Assembly (NCBI GenBank): GCA_948474755.1
Contig: CAOLHI010002122.1
Location: 124,001 to 188,000, forward strand
Direction: 5' to 3'
DNA: 64,000 bases
Source of the DNA: Ctenosaura bakeri
Lineage: Eukaryota; Chordata; Lepidosauria; Squamata; Iguanidae
Positions 32,623 to 45,121 of the stretch are shown in pieces. A model generated the notes under the pieces. That model did no database searches. It was not told the DNA's origin and worked only from the letters and a program-made list of their open reading frames with translations. Position 1 is the first letter of the stretch. Each line of letters begins with the position of its first letter. A program made the position numbers and the translations under genes.

Positions 32623-32773
32623 TTGTGTTTAGTGACCTCCCCTCATGTCACAATTTATTCCAGTTGGCAAGGAGAGTCACACCCTATACCTGTAGTATGG
32701 GTGCACTATGATAGATGATTTACCAGTCAGGGTGTAGGTTCTTAACAATAAGACCCCAGTAACTGAGTTTGGT

Positions 32774-32868
32774 CACATTACCTTTTTGGACTAAAACTTC
32801 CAGAATCCCTTAAGAAGCATCGTCATTGGGCACTGAGAGCTGTAATTCCCAAAAGTAACTTTTCCTTT
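32774..32868. repeat. Short fold-back repeat (TTTGGACTAMAACTYCCAGAATC type)
   Basis: ACCTTTTTGGACTAAAACTT and GTAATTCCCAAAAGTAACTT form the two arms. Probably a small MITE. Confidence 0.45.
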
Positions 32869-35566
32869 TGTAAACCCATCACAGTGTTGGTCACAGAAAG
32901 AAAGAAAAAGCACACCTCTTCAATTATATCCCTTGTTTTAAAGAAAGGAACATTTCACAAGAGAGTACCAAAAGTATAATGCGATCATTTTAAAGATGTG
33001 GCACTTAATGTGTTATTACTGTTTATTCACATCTTGTGCATATTTGCTCTCTGCAGCAAATATTACCACTGGGGCATTCTCAAAATGCCTATTGCTGGCA
33101 ATTACTTCCTAAGAAATTCAATATAATATTAATGAATAGTATAGCAGGGTGGGGGACGGTGGGGAGTCAGTATAAAGGAGTGGTATAGAAAACTCATATC
33201 TGCAGGAGTTTTTATCTGCTGGAGCCAGAGCCATGTTTCATTTTCTCATTCTCTCCCAAGTGCTGCCTGGGAATGGATGGGTTCAATAGGTATTTACTGA
33301 TACTGTGAAAAATTTACTTTCTGTTCTCTGCCTGGAATTTGCTCTACTGGTGCGGGCTGGAGATTGATGGTTGGGGAGAGTGATTAGTGTCCTGAAAGCA
33401 AGACAATGGTTGTTTCTGACCCTGGCTTGGCCTTTCTTACACCTCATTGCATCCTGATCCATAGAAGCAGTTGAGCTGACTTTTTCTCTCTTTGTCTGAA
33501 TGCTCAAGGGGGGAGTGGCAGTTTGCAAATTAAGTCATCAAAGTCCCTAGAAAATGTCTTCTGCAAAGCTACCACCAAAAGGGGATGATGAGTGTGTGGT
33601 CTGATGTCAGGAATGTCTGACCTTTGTCTGGAGTTGTAGCTTCTTCTTAGATGAGACCAGAACAGCAAAAAGAGCAACATGTAAAGAATTTGGCTATTGG
33701 CACATCCCTTTGATGGGATGAAAAGTTAAACATATTGAGCCATTAACACACTTCCCTACATCATAGCCATCAGGTAAATGTTTGGAGACAGATGAAGGCA
33801 GATATTAAAATAAGTGTGAAGTGAATAGACGGGTTATGGACAGCATATGCAGTGGGCTTCATGCCAGGGATAAATCTGTTTTAGAGCTTTTGTAGCACTA
33901 TGACATACCAAAAATGATTTCAATCAGACGTGTTGACTTCAGTGTGAGAATAGCAGCAGTTATTATTGCTTCTTGATTAATTTCAGCACTAAATAAGTGA
34001 GTGAAAACCAACCATCGTTCTAGAATTTAGATTGATGTCACTTCTCCAATGCAGCTGAACATTACAATTTCTGTACTTATAGTTCTCAGCTCCTTGTGAT
34101 CAATAACTAGGGCCTTGTTCTCATAAACCAAAGCACTTCTGAAAGCTGGTAGCAGTCAAGTGACTGATCATTCCCAGATAGATAGTTACATGATCTTGAG
34201 GTGCCCTGCACCCCCACAAACAAGCCCAGGTAGTATTTTGAGTTTTTTAGAAAATCAGATATTAAAAAAAAAAAAAATCAACATTCGGTGTGGAGAGTCA
34301 CTCCTCCAAAGTCCAGTGAAGGGTGTTTGTGGCCTCTGAAATGCAGGTGATTTTCCATCCCGCACGAGGTCATTCCATAATGTGATACATTTATCTAAAA
34401 AGAACCATGTGACTGAAAGTCGGCTTGCCATGGAGTTGGTAGAAAATTCAGTAAAACTGGCCATTAGGGCAAATAAAACATAAAACTGTGAGCCACACAT
34501 GTGGAATTGTGTATTTTCCCCATTTATACATGGAACAGATTGTGGTATGGGGAAAGAGCTTCTTGATTTGAGCAGTATAAAGTTTATATGAGGTGAACCA
34601 TCTTCTTCTCCATCACCCCAAAGCCCATCAGCTTAGCAGTTTCCTCCCAACATTGCTTGCTTCCTGTATCAGCTGAGCTGCAAGGGAGGTGAAGAAGTGA
34701 GGTGAGTTAGTGTGAGGAAGTAACACAGAGAAGACTTAGCTCCTCTAATTCACACAATTTCTTTGATGTTAAAATCTTGCTCATCCTTCTTCTTACATAT
34801 GCCAGTTCCTTACAGGTTGCTGTTCTTGGAACTGCACTTCCAAGGTTCTTTGGAAGAAGAAAAAAATATCAGGGAGATGCTAGCTATTCAAAGGGACTTC
34901 TAAACAGTATCTTTTGGTAGGGGAAAACCAGTGGAAGTCAGTGATGGTTAGCATTCTTGTTATAGAGATGGTCACAGCTCTTAGAATATTAATCTTGTTA
35001 TCATAACAGATCCTGTATGAAATGTGCAGTTATACATGCTTATTCCAACAACAACATTCTGTGATGAGGCAAATACACAGCTATGACCTTGTGTCTAGCT
35101 CAAGCTGCAGAAGAAATGGCACTCAAGGGAATGTAGCATTCTCATGGAGATACAGAAAGCCTAACAAAGGAAGATCTTACAAAATGATTACTAACATTAA
35201 GTGTCCTTTGTGAATAAATAACCTCTTCTCCACAAACTGATTCAGCATGTAAGGTTGCTTTTAATTGCATCTCGCAACATTATCAGTTGTAGCAAAAAGA
35301 AAAAGGCATAAAACATCCCATCCACAGAAATAATTTCCATGTTATACAAGGTTCTGCAGGAATCAAATAAGGATAAGGAAGATAAGAAATAAAACATAAT
35401 TAAATAATATTAAAATAAAACTACTTCTTAGAGGGTTAAAAAATGAGCATTTATATTATTGTTGATGGCTAAATTGCAGTAGATGGTCATTGTCATTCAG
35501 TACTCTGTTGCAACATTTTTTTTCCCACAAATTCGAAGACTTTATACTCAACTTTTATAACATGTC

Positions 35567-35680
35567 TGGAAATCCTAGGAGCTTGCAGATTTTGTTGGAG
35601 AAACTCCCAGCATCCTTAGCTGGAACAGTCAAAGGTAAGAGTTGCAGTTCAGTGGCATCTGGACAACCATGTGATTCCTA
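35567..35680. repeat. Fold-back repeat fragment (ACTACAACTCCCA type)
   Basis: GAGAAACTCCCAGCATCCTT and GAGTTGCAGTTCAGTGGCAT are diverged arms of the same repeat seen at 41473-41609. Confidence 0.35.
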
Positions 35681-36309
35681 GCTGTGCATCTAAACAATGT
35701 GTACATTGCTGTTTACTTCTAGGAATGTCAGAGAAATCCACTGCAGATCATTCTGAGTGGGGGATTTAAAGATCCATCACTATGAAATTCCAGGAGGAAC
35801 AGTTTTTTTTTGTTGGCACACACAAACATAGAGCTTATCCAGACTAGTTTTCCAATCTGGGAAATTGGAAAGTTGAGGTAGTAAATGACTTTGTCACCAT
35901 GAGTGTTGCATCACTTTTAAAAACTGTTCCATGTTGGTGCAGTGATTAGAAATACATCAGAAGCATTTGGATCAAACTGCTTATCATCCATTCTGCAGCA
36001 ACTCTCCAAGCCAAACAGATCCTCTCCTGTATAGTATTTAGAGAGGATTCATGTGGAGTTGATACAGAAGAAGCGTGTGTATGCAGGAGTGTGCTGTACT
36101 GTGGAGTGCCATGGAAGGTGGAAGCAGGGAAGATTACTCCCCCAACCAAAAAATAAAATAAAAAAAATCACGATGCTATAAATCTTAAAACATATAGCAG
36201 AACACTTCAGTCTCCCAGGTCACCAGCCTCAAGTGTTTCTTTGTGGAAGGTGAGACACACTTCAGGGGGAGAAAGGCACCAGAATCCTGTTGGCACCTTA
36301 TTCCTGTGT

Positions 36310-36400
36310 AATGGTGTGTCACACTGGCATAATGGTATACTTTGATGGTGTAATGGTGTGTTAAACTGGCTTAATGGTGTGTTACACTGGAGAAATGCTG
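36310..36400. repeat. Short degenerate tandem repeat
   Basis: Units of the form TAATGGTGTGTYACACTGGC are repeated about four times. Confidence 0.7.
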
Positions 36401-38237
36401 TACATCACTAGTATAAGGCACTTTTTAAAGAAGTGAATAGTAGCTGAGAATGGACAGCAGAGAAGCCACCTTCCTTGCTAGAGAAAGCTGCCCTGCCATC
36501 TCCTGACCAGCTTTTGCTCCTCAGAGATACAGCTTTTGATGTTGCCCCAACCATCTTCACAGCGTTTGTAGCCCTTTTGCCCCGGCCACCATGTTGCCAC
36601 CTACACAAGTGCAGTTATGCTCACCAACAGAACCACACCCTCAGTGTGCTGACATCTAATTCTGTGATGCAGATTTACTTGGGTTTCTTCAGCTGCAGTG
36701 CAAATAAACACATTAAAGCCTCCTTTTTGCTTTACAGTCTGATAAAAATTCAAGAGAGAGATGGTAAGAAATAGCATTCTGGCATAGGGCAGAAAAAAGA
36801 AAAAAGAAACAAAGAAAATACTAAGGAATACTTACATTTCAGCATGTATACAAGACTGTGCTGTATGCTGTTTCCAAGCACTTTCTACTTGTTATATCAG
36901 CCGATGAGTGAAACAATTCATGTACAGTTCAAGAATGGAAAAAAATAATTACAGAAAAAACTGTAGGACAGACAGTACATTGGATATAGCTGGAGGGGGA
37001 AGCATTCCTAGCCGATTCTGCCACTTGTTTGTCTAGTAATAAAGGATCCAGAAGAACATCCATACAGCACATCTATTCCTGTGGAGCAGCAGACAGAGTA
37101 CATGCTTCCAAAACCTCCAAGTAGTACTGCTTCAGTTTTGGCTAGATTCCATTTCATCTTTCTTTTATGCTCATACACCTGACTACAGCTTCTAGGCACG
37201 GCTTTTGAGCCCTGTAGTGAGTTCTGGTGGTTTAGTTAGAATAATACAGATTGTGATTTCATCAGAATACTGATGTTGTCCAAGCACAAAGCTCTGGAGT
37301 CCAGTGGCAGGGATATGAAAATCACTCAATTCCAATTTCATGGTGCTTCTGCAAAGGTTGCAAGGCTTCCTTCCTTGTTTTTCACAAAGGCATGTGCATT
37401 TTTTTCCATTCATAGTAAAAGTGATGTGCATTTTTGTATGTATTTTTACTAATGATTAATGCATGTTTGTCTATTGTTCATTTTTTTACTATTGACATTT
37501 TCAAATACATGCATGGTTTTTGAGATTGTGTTGTTTCTTTGTAATGTACTGCAAAGGCTCAGAAATGTATGAATTTTGGAGGCAAGGTGCCTTTCCTCAC
37601 ACGATGAGATTTGGGAGGTACAGAACTGACACTATCATAAATAATTTCAAAATTAGTGAGTTTCTTTCCATTGTCACTTCTCAGCAACTGAGGATTCCTG
37701 ACCGTGTGAACAGAACCTTCAGTTGTTTTAAAAAGTTGTGGAGTTGCCTCTTCTATTTTTGCTAGTTGCTGAGATTCATTCCTTGGATGTCACTGAAACG
37801 ATTGGTGTGACAGATGATTGTGGAGACAAGTGTATTGGGCCAGTGAAGCATTTAACTGCATATCTGTCAGGGGAATCCTCTGTTGGATCACACAGATTTT
37901 CTGCCCTGTGTAGATGGAAGTTCCGTAATTACTATACATGGTGAAGGCCCTCACAAGGCTCCAGCGCTGATACTTCATAAATATCTCAGGAAAGGCACAA
38001 GAAAGATGTACTGCAGCTAGAGAATTGCAAGATTTTGCTGTGTCTGGGTTTGCTATTCTTTCAAAATGAGCTGTACAAAATCAAAGTGCCCTTCCTCTAT
38101 TCAAGACAGCCACTCACATTCTATCTTTTCTGAGCACTTTTAAAATCTCCTTTCCTGTTAAAGAATAAAATATGGAAAGACAATTTCCCCACAGGCTCAG
38201 TAAGAAACACATCAAATATCTAGCACTGTATGTACCA

Positions 38238-38819
38238 TCTACTATATAAAAGTCAATGTTTGTCGGTGAGTTTGTCTGTTTGTCTGCATCAGTCAGGCAA
38301 AGACCTGTGAAGATTCTATGGAATCCTGGGGTTGGCAGTGTAGGGAGGGGCCTTTAGAATTCTCAGCCAGAGAGCTCTTGGGCCTCAGGCTTGTTGCTAT
38401 GAAAGTACGGAAAAGTTACACATACTGGATGAGGCAGTTTGGGGAATCAGAGACACAGAATCTCAAATCTGTGTACTTCAACTGCATCTAATTCCTAAAG
38501 TAAGGTTAGGCAATTCCTAAAGTATTTCTAACAAGTATTGGCTGGCTGTGAAGATTCTATGGAATCCTGAGGTTTGCATATTAGGAATGGGTCTTTAGAA
38601 TTCTCAGCCAGAGAATAGTCCAGTTGCTATGAAGATGAGGCCTAGCAGCAAAGAGGAGGACCATGTATTCCCTCAGGAACCCAATCTTTCTATGTTAATA
38701 ACTCTGAATACAGATTGCATTGGGAAATATGGGAAAAAATTACAGGTACTGGAGAAGACAGTTTGTTAAATTCTTAAGAGGAAAATAAAATCCTGGGCAA
38801 CGCCAGGTAAATACGCTAG
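38238..38819 (+). mobile_element. Non-autonomous Helitron
   Basis: It begins TCTACTATATAAAAG after an A and ends with the hairpin CCTGGGCAACGCCAGG (38792-38807), 8 bases and CTAG (38816-38819), followed by T. This is the standard A|TC...CTAG|T layout with a 3' subterminal hairpin. The 582-bp interior contains two diverged copies (about 38304-38400 and 38544-38634) of a segment matching the core of the fold-back MITEs at 777-962 and 16353-16544. No Rep/helicase frame is present. Confidence 0.9.
38792..38819 (+). terminator. Helitron 3' hairpin and CTAG end
   Basis: A 5-bp stem CCTGG/CCAGG with loop GCAACG lies 8 bases before the terminal CTAG. It is the rolling-circle termination signal of Helitrons, not a transcription terminator. 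Confidence 0.85.
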
Positions 38820-39235
38820 TTTAATAGAAAGATGGGGTTGACTTTATCAGCTAAAGTACTATGAATTTTCAATGAAATCTTATACACATCTACTCAGAGG
38901 CATAACCCATTATATTCAATTAAACTTACTTCCAGGTAAGTTGGAATGGGATTTTGGGGTGTTTTGGAATATATTTTAACTTGGTTAGACAATGTTTAAT
39001 GTAAATTGCATGATCAATTAAGAAGTTAACAGAAATGCTTTTAAATGGGTGCTTTGGTGGGAAGGTTAATGGTAAATTTTGCAATTCCTACTATCAGAGG
39101 CCACTGCCATCTCTATACCTATGTTAGTTTTTAGTCAGATGATTGGGCTGACCTGCTACTCTTTGCTGAGGAACCTTGTAACAATTATGTTCATGTGAGC
39201 ATGGCCACTCACTAGTTCAGATGGTATATGGAGAA
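38820..39235. other. No recognised feature
   Basis: Nothing named. Confidence 0.4.
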
Positions 39236-39560
39236 GAGCTCAAATCTTTACCAATTTTATCAATAAAGGAAGGGGACCCTGTGCTTTTGGCCAAGTGGAT
39301 TGAAAAGGTGAAAGCCACGTGACTGGGGATTGTGAATGCCTTAGAAGGTGCTAAGGGCACCTATAAAAATTAGGCTGACAAACATAGGGTTCCAGAGTGG
39401 AACTCTGCAGTGGTGGATTTAGTGTATCTGTCAACCAAATTCTTGCAGATATAGTAACTGTCAAAAAAAAAAGTGTGTCCAAAGTATGTGGTCTTTTTAC
39501 ACATCAAAAGCTTACCTGCATTATTTCAGGAAAATGTGCTTATAAAGGAACACTTGTCAC
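39236..39560 (+). pseudogene. Ty3/Gypsy-like integrase C-terminal remnant
   Basis: The plus strand, across several frames, reads KWIEKVKAT, then ADKHR, then VDLVYLSTKFLQI, then SVSKVCGLF. The block V/GDLVYLSTKNLQ...LSPKYVGPF is the usual end of Ty3/Gypsy integrases, where it forms the linker and the start of the C-terminal barrel. The frame is broken by stops and a run of A. There are no flanking LTRs that I can pair with it. Moderate confidence; a protein-profile search would settle it. Confidence 0.4.
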
Positions 39561-40227
39561 TGTTTGAGAAGGGAGTGTATATTTGTTTTTCTAGCTAATC
39601 ATTTTTTTGGATTGATCAACTTTTTATATTTTCTGTATTGTTAATTTTGAGATAGAGGCTTATTTTCTTTCTCCTTTATATCTTTCTCTGTTCTATTTAT
39701 AGATGTTGTATGCTGATACTCTGATGTGGAGGTAACAGTATTATATTATGTAATGTATTTCTTTTATAAAAATAAAAGGGAAAAATAGTGGTCAATTCTC
39801 CAACTGCTGAGCTGGTATTGCCTAAGATCTATCTACATGTGTACCCAGTTTTCATTTCATTTTGCTAAAGCCTGCAGTGATGCCAGATTCCTGACACCCA
39901 AGGAAAACTGCTTCTCTACCTATGATGATTGACAACCAGCAGCATTTCAAGGTCAAACAAATCCTAAACTCCAGAAGGCACAAGGGCTGCCTTCAAAGCT
40001 GTGTTCAGTGGAAGGACTTTCCTATGGGAGAGTTTTGAATTGGTTGATTACCATCATGTTAGGGCCCCAAAGCTGATCAGGGACTTTCATAAAGAAATAC
40101 TCTGAGAAGCCAAGTGTAGTCTGAAATAGCTGGGCAAGCATGTGATACAAGGGGATGAATGTGGTTTTGCGATTCTCTGGTTGCTTGTGTATTAAGATGT
40201 TGTGCATTATATTGCATGTCATCTGTG
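39561..40227. other. AT-rich, no recognised feature
   Basis: It may be further Gypsy-derived non-coding DNA, but nothing is specific. Confidence 0.35.
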
Positions 40228-40232
40228 ATTTC

Positions 40233-40749
40233 TGTCAAGGTTGTTGCTGGGAAGGCAAAAGCTTCCTCTGAGTGGATGGCAGAGGGAAGAGGCAGTGTGG
40301 CCAGACAGCCAGGTTCAAGGCCAGCAGAATTGTTATGGCTATGTCTTGTGCATTAGGGAAGGCCACATGCCAGAGCACTGATTGGGTCACCCCACATGTT
40401 TCAGGGTAACAAGATAGCATAAAAAGGCTGATGTTTGCCTTGACCAGCTGCCAGTTAGCTGCCCTAGCTAGACCTGCCATGCCATTGGCAGCATACTGCT
40501 TGTAAGGGGAAATGCTGCCCGATTTTCTGCCATTATCTATTGTGTTTCTTCTTGTCTAATTGCTGGTAAGCTCGCATATTTTTGCTACGCTTTATCTTAA
40601 AGTCTGTCAATAAATCAGTACTCTAAGCCTAACTAACAAGCCTCTGGAATTTTTCCTGCTTCACTGGGACTCTCTGCTGTGGCAAAGCCTTGCTTCACAG
40701 ATAGCACTCTGCTTATGCTCAGAGGAGCCAAATCCTGCCAACCTTGACA
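40233..40749 (+). mobile_element. Solo LTR, TGTCAAGGTT family (copy 2)
   Basis: It starts TGTCAAGGTT and ends AACCTTGACA (517 bp), flanked by ATTTC at 40228-40232 and 40750-40754. A GCATAAAAAGGC box (about 40418) and AATAAA (40609-40614) give a plus-strand promoter and polyadenylation signal. It is closely similar to 7276-7783. Confidence 0.9.
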
Positions 40750-40754
40750 ATTTC

Positions 40755-41472
40755 ATTATTGTTCATTGCTGTCATGTAGCTCACATTGCTTGGTAGATTG
40801 GGAAATTAAGTTAGAGGGGGGGTCAGAATGTCAGTAGGCACTACCATCTCTGCCATGCCTGACTGTAGCCATCTCACTGTATTTGCTTCACTGCTGAGTT
40901 TCCTTAAATGTTTGGGTGATGGGAGCAGGGAGTTGGCTAGAACATGGGAACCACAGTCATTCAAGAAACTGGTATGGGTTAGAGTTTGAGAAAGGTGCGT
41001 GTTCAGGAAAAAGGTTGGTGAGAGGAGAAGTGTTCAAAAACTGTTCTGGTAAGGATTTTGTCAATGTTCTGAACTTAATCTTTAACAAAAGCTCTCTGGA
41101 CCTATCCATGAAGCCTGCTTATTGAGTTAGATTAAGACCAAACATTATACTCACCAGAGTCTGCACCCAAATCTTACTGACATTTGGAATAGTGCCTTTA
41201 GCAGAAACCAGAATTATTATATAAAGCACATTCTTTAGAATTCAGATAGCCATTTTTTCCCTTTTACTTCAGTTTAGTGGTTTTAAACCCTTGGCCTTCC
41301 AGAAATGTCAGAGTTCATCTCCCAGAAGCTTCAGCCAACTGGGCCAATGATGATGAATTCTTGGATCTGAAGCCAAAAATATTTGGAGGCTTAAATATTA
41401 TAAACCATTGCTTTAGGTGGTTAGAACTAAGTACAATGTGGGAGTTGAAAGATGAAGAGAAATTCATTATAT
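40755..41472. other. No recognised feature
   Basis: Nothing named. Confidence 0.4.
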
Positions 41473-41609
41473 CAGAAGAGGGTAACTGTGGCCCTCCAGG
41501 TGTTACTGAGCTGCAATTACCATCATCCTTCACAATTGACTATGCTAGCTGGTGCAGACAGGAGTTGCAGTCCAATACCAGGAGGACTTCCCACTGCCCA
41601 CCTCTCCTG
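41473..41609. mobile_element. hAT-like fold-back MITE
   Basis: The arms CAGAAGAGGGTAACTGTGGC and GCCCACCTCTCCTG, with inner GCAATTACCATCATCC and GGAGTTGCAGTCC, give a ~137-bp fold-back. It is the CAGGGGTGGGCAA...ACTACAACTCCCATCATCC type. No TSD is evident. Confidence 0.5.
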
Positions 41610-41669
41610 TACGTGATTTTATGGATGGATAGGTATATGTTCACAGAGAGGGGCAGTTTATACACTAGG

Positions 41670-41878
41670 AGTCATTTCACTACACAGTTATGGTGTTGTA
41701 GTTCTGCTCTAACTGTCATGACAACATCCTAGGGAATCCTAGGATTTGTAGTTTGCTGAGGCACCAGATGAGCTCTTTAGCTGAGATTACCAATACCCCT
41801 CCCTAAACTAGAAGACAGAGTATCCCATAGAATGAAACCATGGCAGTTAAAGTGGAATAAATGTGTGGTAAGGGCCCT
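41670..41878. mobile_element. Fold-back MITE, GGGCC-terminus family
   Basis: The ends are AGTCATTTCACTACACAG and TGTGTGGTAAGGGCCC. The core CCTAGGGAATCCTAGGATTT is the diverged family core seen at 3092-3294. Confidence 0.6.
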
Positions 41879-43467
41879 ATGCAGTCTTGTCTCCTGTTGA
41901 GTGGAATTCTTTGAAATCTGCCATATAGGACATTAAAAAGGTGGCGGTGGTGGGAATAATGATGTAGCTAGACATGTATAAAAGACACCAAGACTTCCAA
42001 ATTCAGAGTGAGGATGTTTATTGGAAAGACTAATATACCACCTGGACATTGATGCTTTTTTGAAACATTAGAAATGCAAAGCATGCTCACTGCTTCCCCT
42101 TCAGGGAAAGATTGGCCTCTTTCATATGTGTGTGTGTGTGTGTGTGTGTATGCATTCTGAGCTTTTCTGATTTCTTGTATGAGATACAGACTGCTGTCAT
42201 GGACACGCACCACGGCAAGAGCAAATATCCTGAGCAAAAAAATTATGCAGAACTGAAAGGGAGGGGGGTTATTTTAATGGTGTTATTTTTAATACCTGTC
42301 CATATTTATTCATAAGACCTCTGTTTCCTGGGAAACATCCTATTATCACGAGCAAGCCACTTGTTGTTTGTAATTCATAGGTTTTTCATAGCTTTATAAA
42401 AGGCTGCTAGGTCTTTACTTCCAACTGGTATGCTAGAAAGTAGACAATGCATCACTAAATGGTTTTACTCTTGACTTGGAGTTTCATGCTATTCTAAACA
42501 TATTTTCTTGAGGGATTGTTCTTGGAGAACATTGTTATTTAGCTCAGAAAACCACAATGTTTGTCTGCAGTCTTTCTCAGTAATACTGTGCCATGACCTT
42601 GTAACAACTGGTTATTTTAAACTGTCCAGAATTGGAATCAGTCTCCCTATGCATGAATATTATGCTCAAGTTTGCACATCACAACAAATCATGGTACAGT
42701 TTTTCACCTGTTATGATGGGCAAAAAAACTACCAAACCAATTGGTTCAGAGATTATAATGGGATAAGAATACTCATTCTGCAGTCATATTTCCAGCAGCA
42801 TCTAGAAAATTACTGCCATGTGCAGAAATGAAGACAAGTGAGAAATGTCTAGAGACAGAAGAAAAAGGCATTTTAGAACCATAAGCAAAATATAACTGTT
42901 GCTAAACAGGAGGAAACAAAATATACATTTCTCCTGGTACTTGTCTTCCCTTCTTCGGGACCTACCTTTCTACCACTAGATAACAGCTGTTCTCCTTCAT
43001 CTTATCTCATCGCAATATTCTTTCATCTATATTTTAAAGCATTTCACTACCCATAATTTTTAAGTGATTTATTATTGCTCCATGATTATTCTTGATATAA
43101 TAATTCAGTAGGAGCAGAGCCCAACTAAAATTGCCCAAATTTGAAATCATTCTAGTAGAATGAAAATTAACCACTCCTAAAAGACAGCAGTCACAACATT
43201 TAAAATCTAGTTTTGATTAAATGAAAAGGAACAGATCATAGGGTAATTTTTAAAGAAAGGAACTGACAACTCATGTGGGATCAAATGACATGGCAAAGAC
43301 ATCATCATCTCTGTGTCCTGCTGGTAATCCTCTCAGATCCATTTGGCTAGCTACTGTTAGAAACAAAGGCTCCAGTCCAAGTGTATTTATATTTGAATGG
43401 GAATGTACTCCAAAAGGAGTGCAATGCACTATGATGCAATGATAAGAACAACTGCATATATGTCTGA
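41879..43467. other. Unassigned; contains (GT)n at 42127-42149
   Basis: A GT microsatellite is the only feature I can support. Confidence 0.5.
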
Positions 43468-43688
43468 ATTTGTTGTTATGTGTCTTCACATTAATTCTGA
43501 CCTATGGCCATGCTATCATAGAGTTTTCTCAGCAAGAGTTCTTCAGAGGAGATACGCCATTATTTTCCTGCTGAGACAGGGTGACTTGCCCAAGGCCACC
43601 CAGTGAGTTACTGTGACTGAGCAGGATTCAAACCCAGGTCTCCTGGAGTCCTAGTCAAACACTCAAACCACTATTCCACATGGGCTCC
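43468..43688 (-). repeat. tRNA-derived SINE with RTE-like tail
   Basis: The minus strand reads GGAATAGTGGTTTGAGTGTT at the head, GGGTGGCCTTGGGCAAGTCA in the body and ACACATAACAACAAA at the tail. Confidence 0.8.
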
Positions 43689-44934
43689 CATATATCTTAA
43701 TAAACGTCTTCTTTACTTTTGTGGTTCTTGATCCAGCAAGTTATATACATAAAGATGTCAGGCAGATCATCTTATCACTTTAATTAAATCAGGATGAGGA
43801 TATGGGCTGAAATGAACTTTTTGCCTGATCCAGTAGGGCAGTTCACCCATCTGGGGATATTGTGTTTGGTGAAAGTAAATATTCATGCTATGCCGAAAGC
43901 ACACATATATTGGTGCAATTGTATTCAGTTTCTTGTTTGAAAAGATGGATAGAAAGATATGCAACATTTGAAAAAAAAACAAAAAACAAAACAAAACCTA
44001 AACTGAGGGATATCTGGATCACATGAAGAACCTCCATATGTCAAATAGTCTTTCTTCCTTGGACCATCACTACCCCGAGGGATGATAAAAATAGTATTTA
44101 CAGAAAAGAAAGATGAACCAATATTTATCCTGAAGGTAGTATGAAAACAGGTTCTCCAGAACTGAAGAAAAAGCTGAGAAGCATTAGAGAGATTACAGAA
44201 AATTAATTGGACCATATGGTAAGTGTGGTTTTTGAGCAAGGATCAGATAACTTTTAATCAACAATATAGCTTGATAAACAATAAGAATGGAGTTATATTC
44301 TCATCCTACCCACTATGTGTTGTTTTTCTCCATTTACTTTCAAAAACTGGGAATAACTAATGTTCGAGATGGAAAAGCAGTACTTGCTTTTTAAAGTAGT
44401 TTTAATCTCCCCAGGAGGCCTTGACTGCTATCTACACAGCCTAGAACTTGTCCCTGAGTCTCTTCAGAGTGACCTGCCCTATTAAATGTCATTGGACCTT
44501 CATCCCGCAGGAATGCTGCACCGTATCTCTCTGTACCAGCTACCTTGTTGCCTAGTAACACTCAAAACATAACAAAACCTACAGAAAGTTGAATATAAAA
44601 AATTAAGAGAGAAGGAAAACACCAGTTGCTCTTGGTATGCACACAATGGGGAAGAGTCTCGAATCCACAAAGTGTTCATTTTTGATTACATTAATAGGAT
44701 CACTGCACACTGTAGATTCGCATGATCTTCTTTACCCTGTTCTGCTCTTAATCCTACTGTTAATCTGCATGGTAACACCCTCCTTAAACCAGAGGAGATC
44801 TGAAATACACATAAATACATACAGAAAGAGAGAGAGGGAGGGGAGTATGAGTACTAAGCATGTATTTGCACAGCCTACCTTCTAACCTGAACTCTACTAT
44901 TGGGCATACCAGAGAATCCAGCCCAGTTGCACAG
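43689..44934. other. No recognised feature
   Basis: An A-rich interrupted run at 43970-43995. Otherwise nothing named. Confidence 0.4.
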
Positions 44935-45121
44935 GGATGAGAGGGCAGTTCGCCCCTGGCAGCAATTTTTTTTGAGGAATCCCAGCTCGTGGCCACACTC
45001 CTGCATGCCACAACCATGCCCCCATGCACCACGCCCACGCCCCATGCACTTTGGCCACACCCCTGCACTGTGGTCCTGTCCCCTCCTGCCCCCCTCCACA
45101 CACTCCAAACTCCGCCTGTGA
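44935..45121 (-). mobile_element. hAT-like MITE related to the copy at 27334
   Basis: The minus strand reads CAGGCGGAGTTTGGAG followed by GC-rich GTGGCCAAAGTGCATGGGGC, matching the 27334-27491 interior. The ends and the TSD are not clear. Confidence 0.45.

Larger units (their letters stand above)
32623..38237. other. Long mostly unassigned stretch
   Basis: About 5.6 kb with no gene and few nameable repeats. Smaller items inside are listed separately (32774-32868, 35567-35680, 36310-36400). The rest looks like single-copy or very old repeat DNA. Confidence 0.35.

Noticed and set aside
36310..36400. CRISPR-like or regulatory array
   Set aside because: It is a short, imperfect tandem repeat in a vertebrate genome with no spacers.
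41277..41732. 151-residue plus-strand open frame
   Set aside because: It runs through a hAT-like fold-back and into a MITE; there is no domain.
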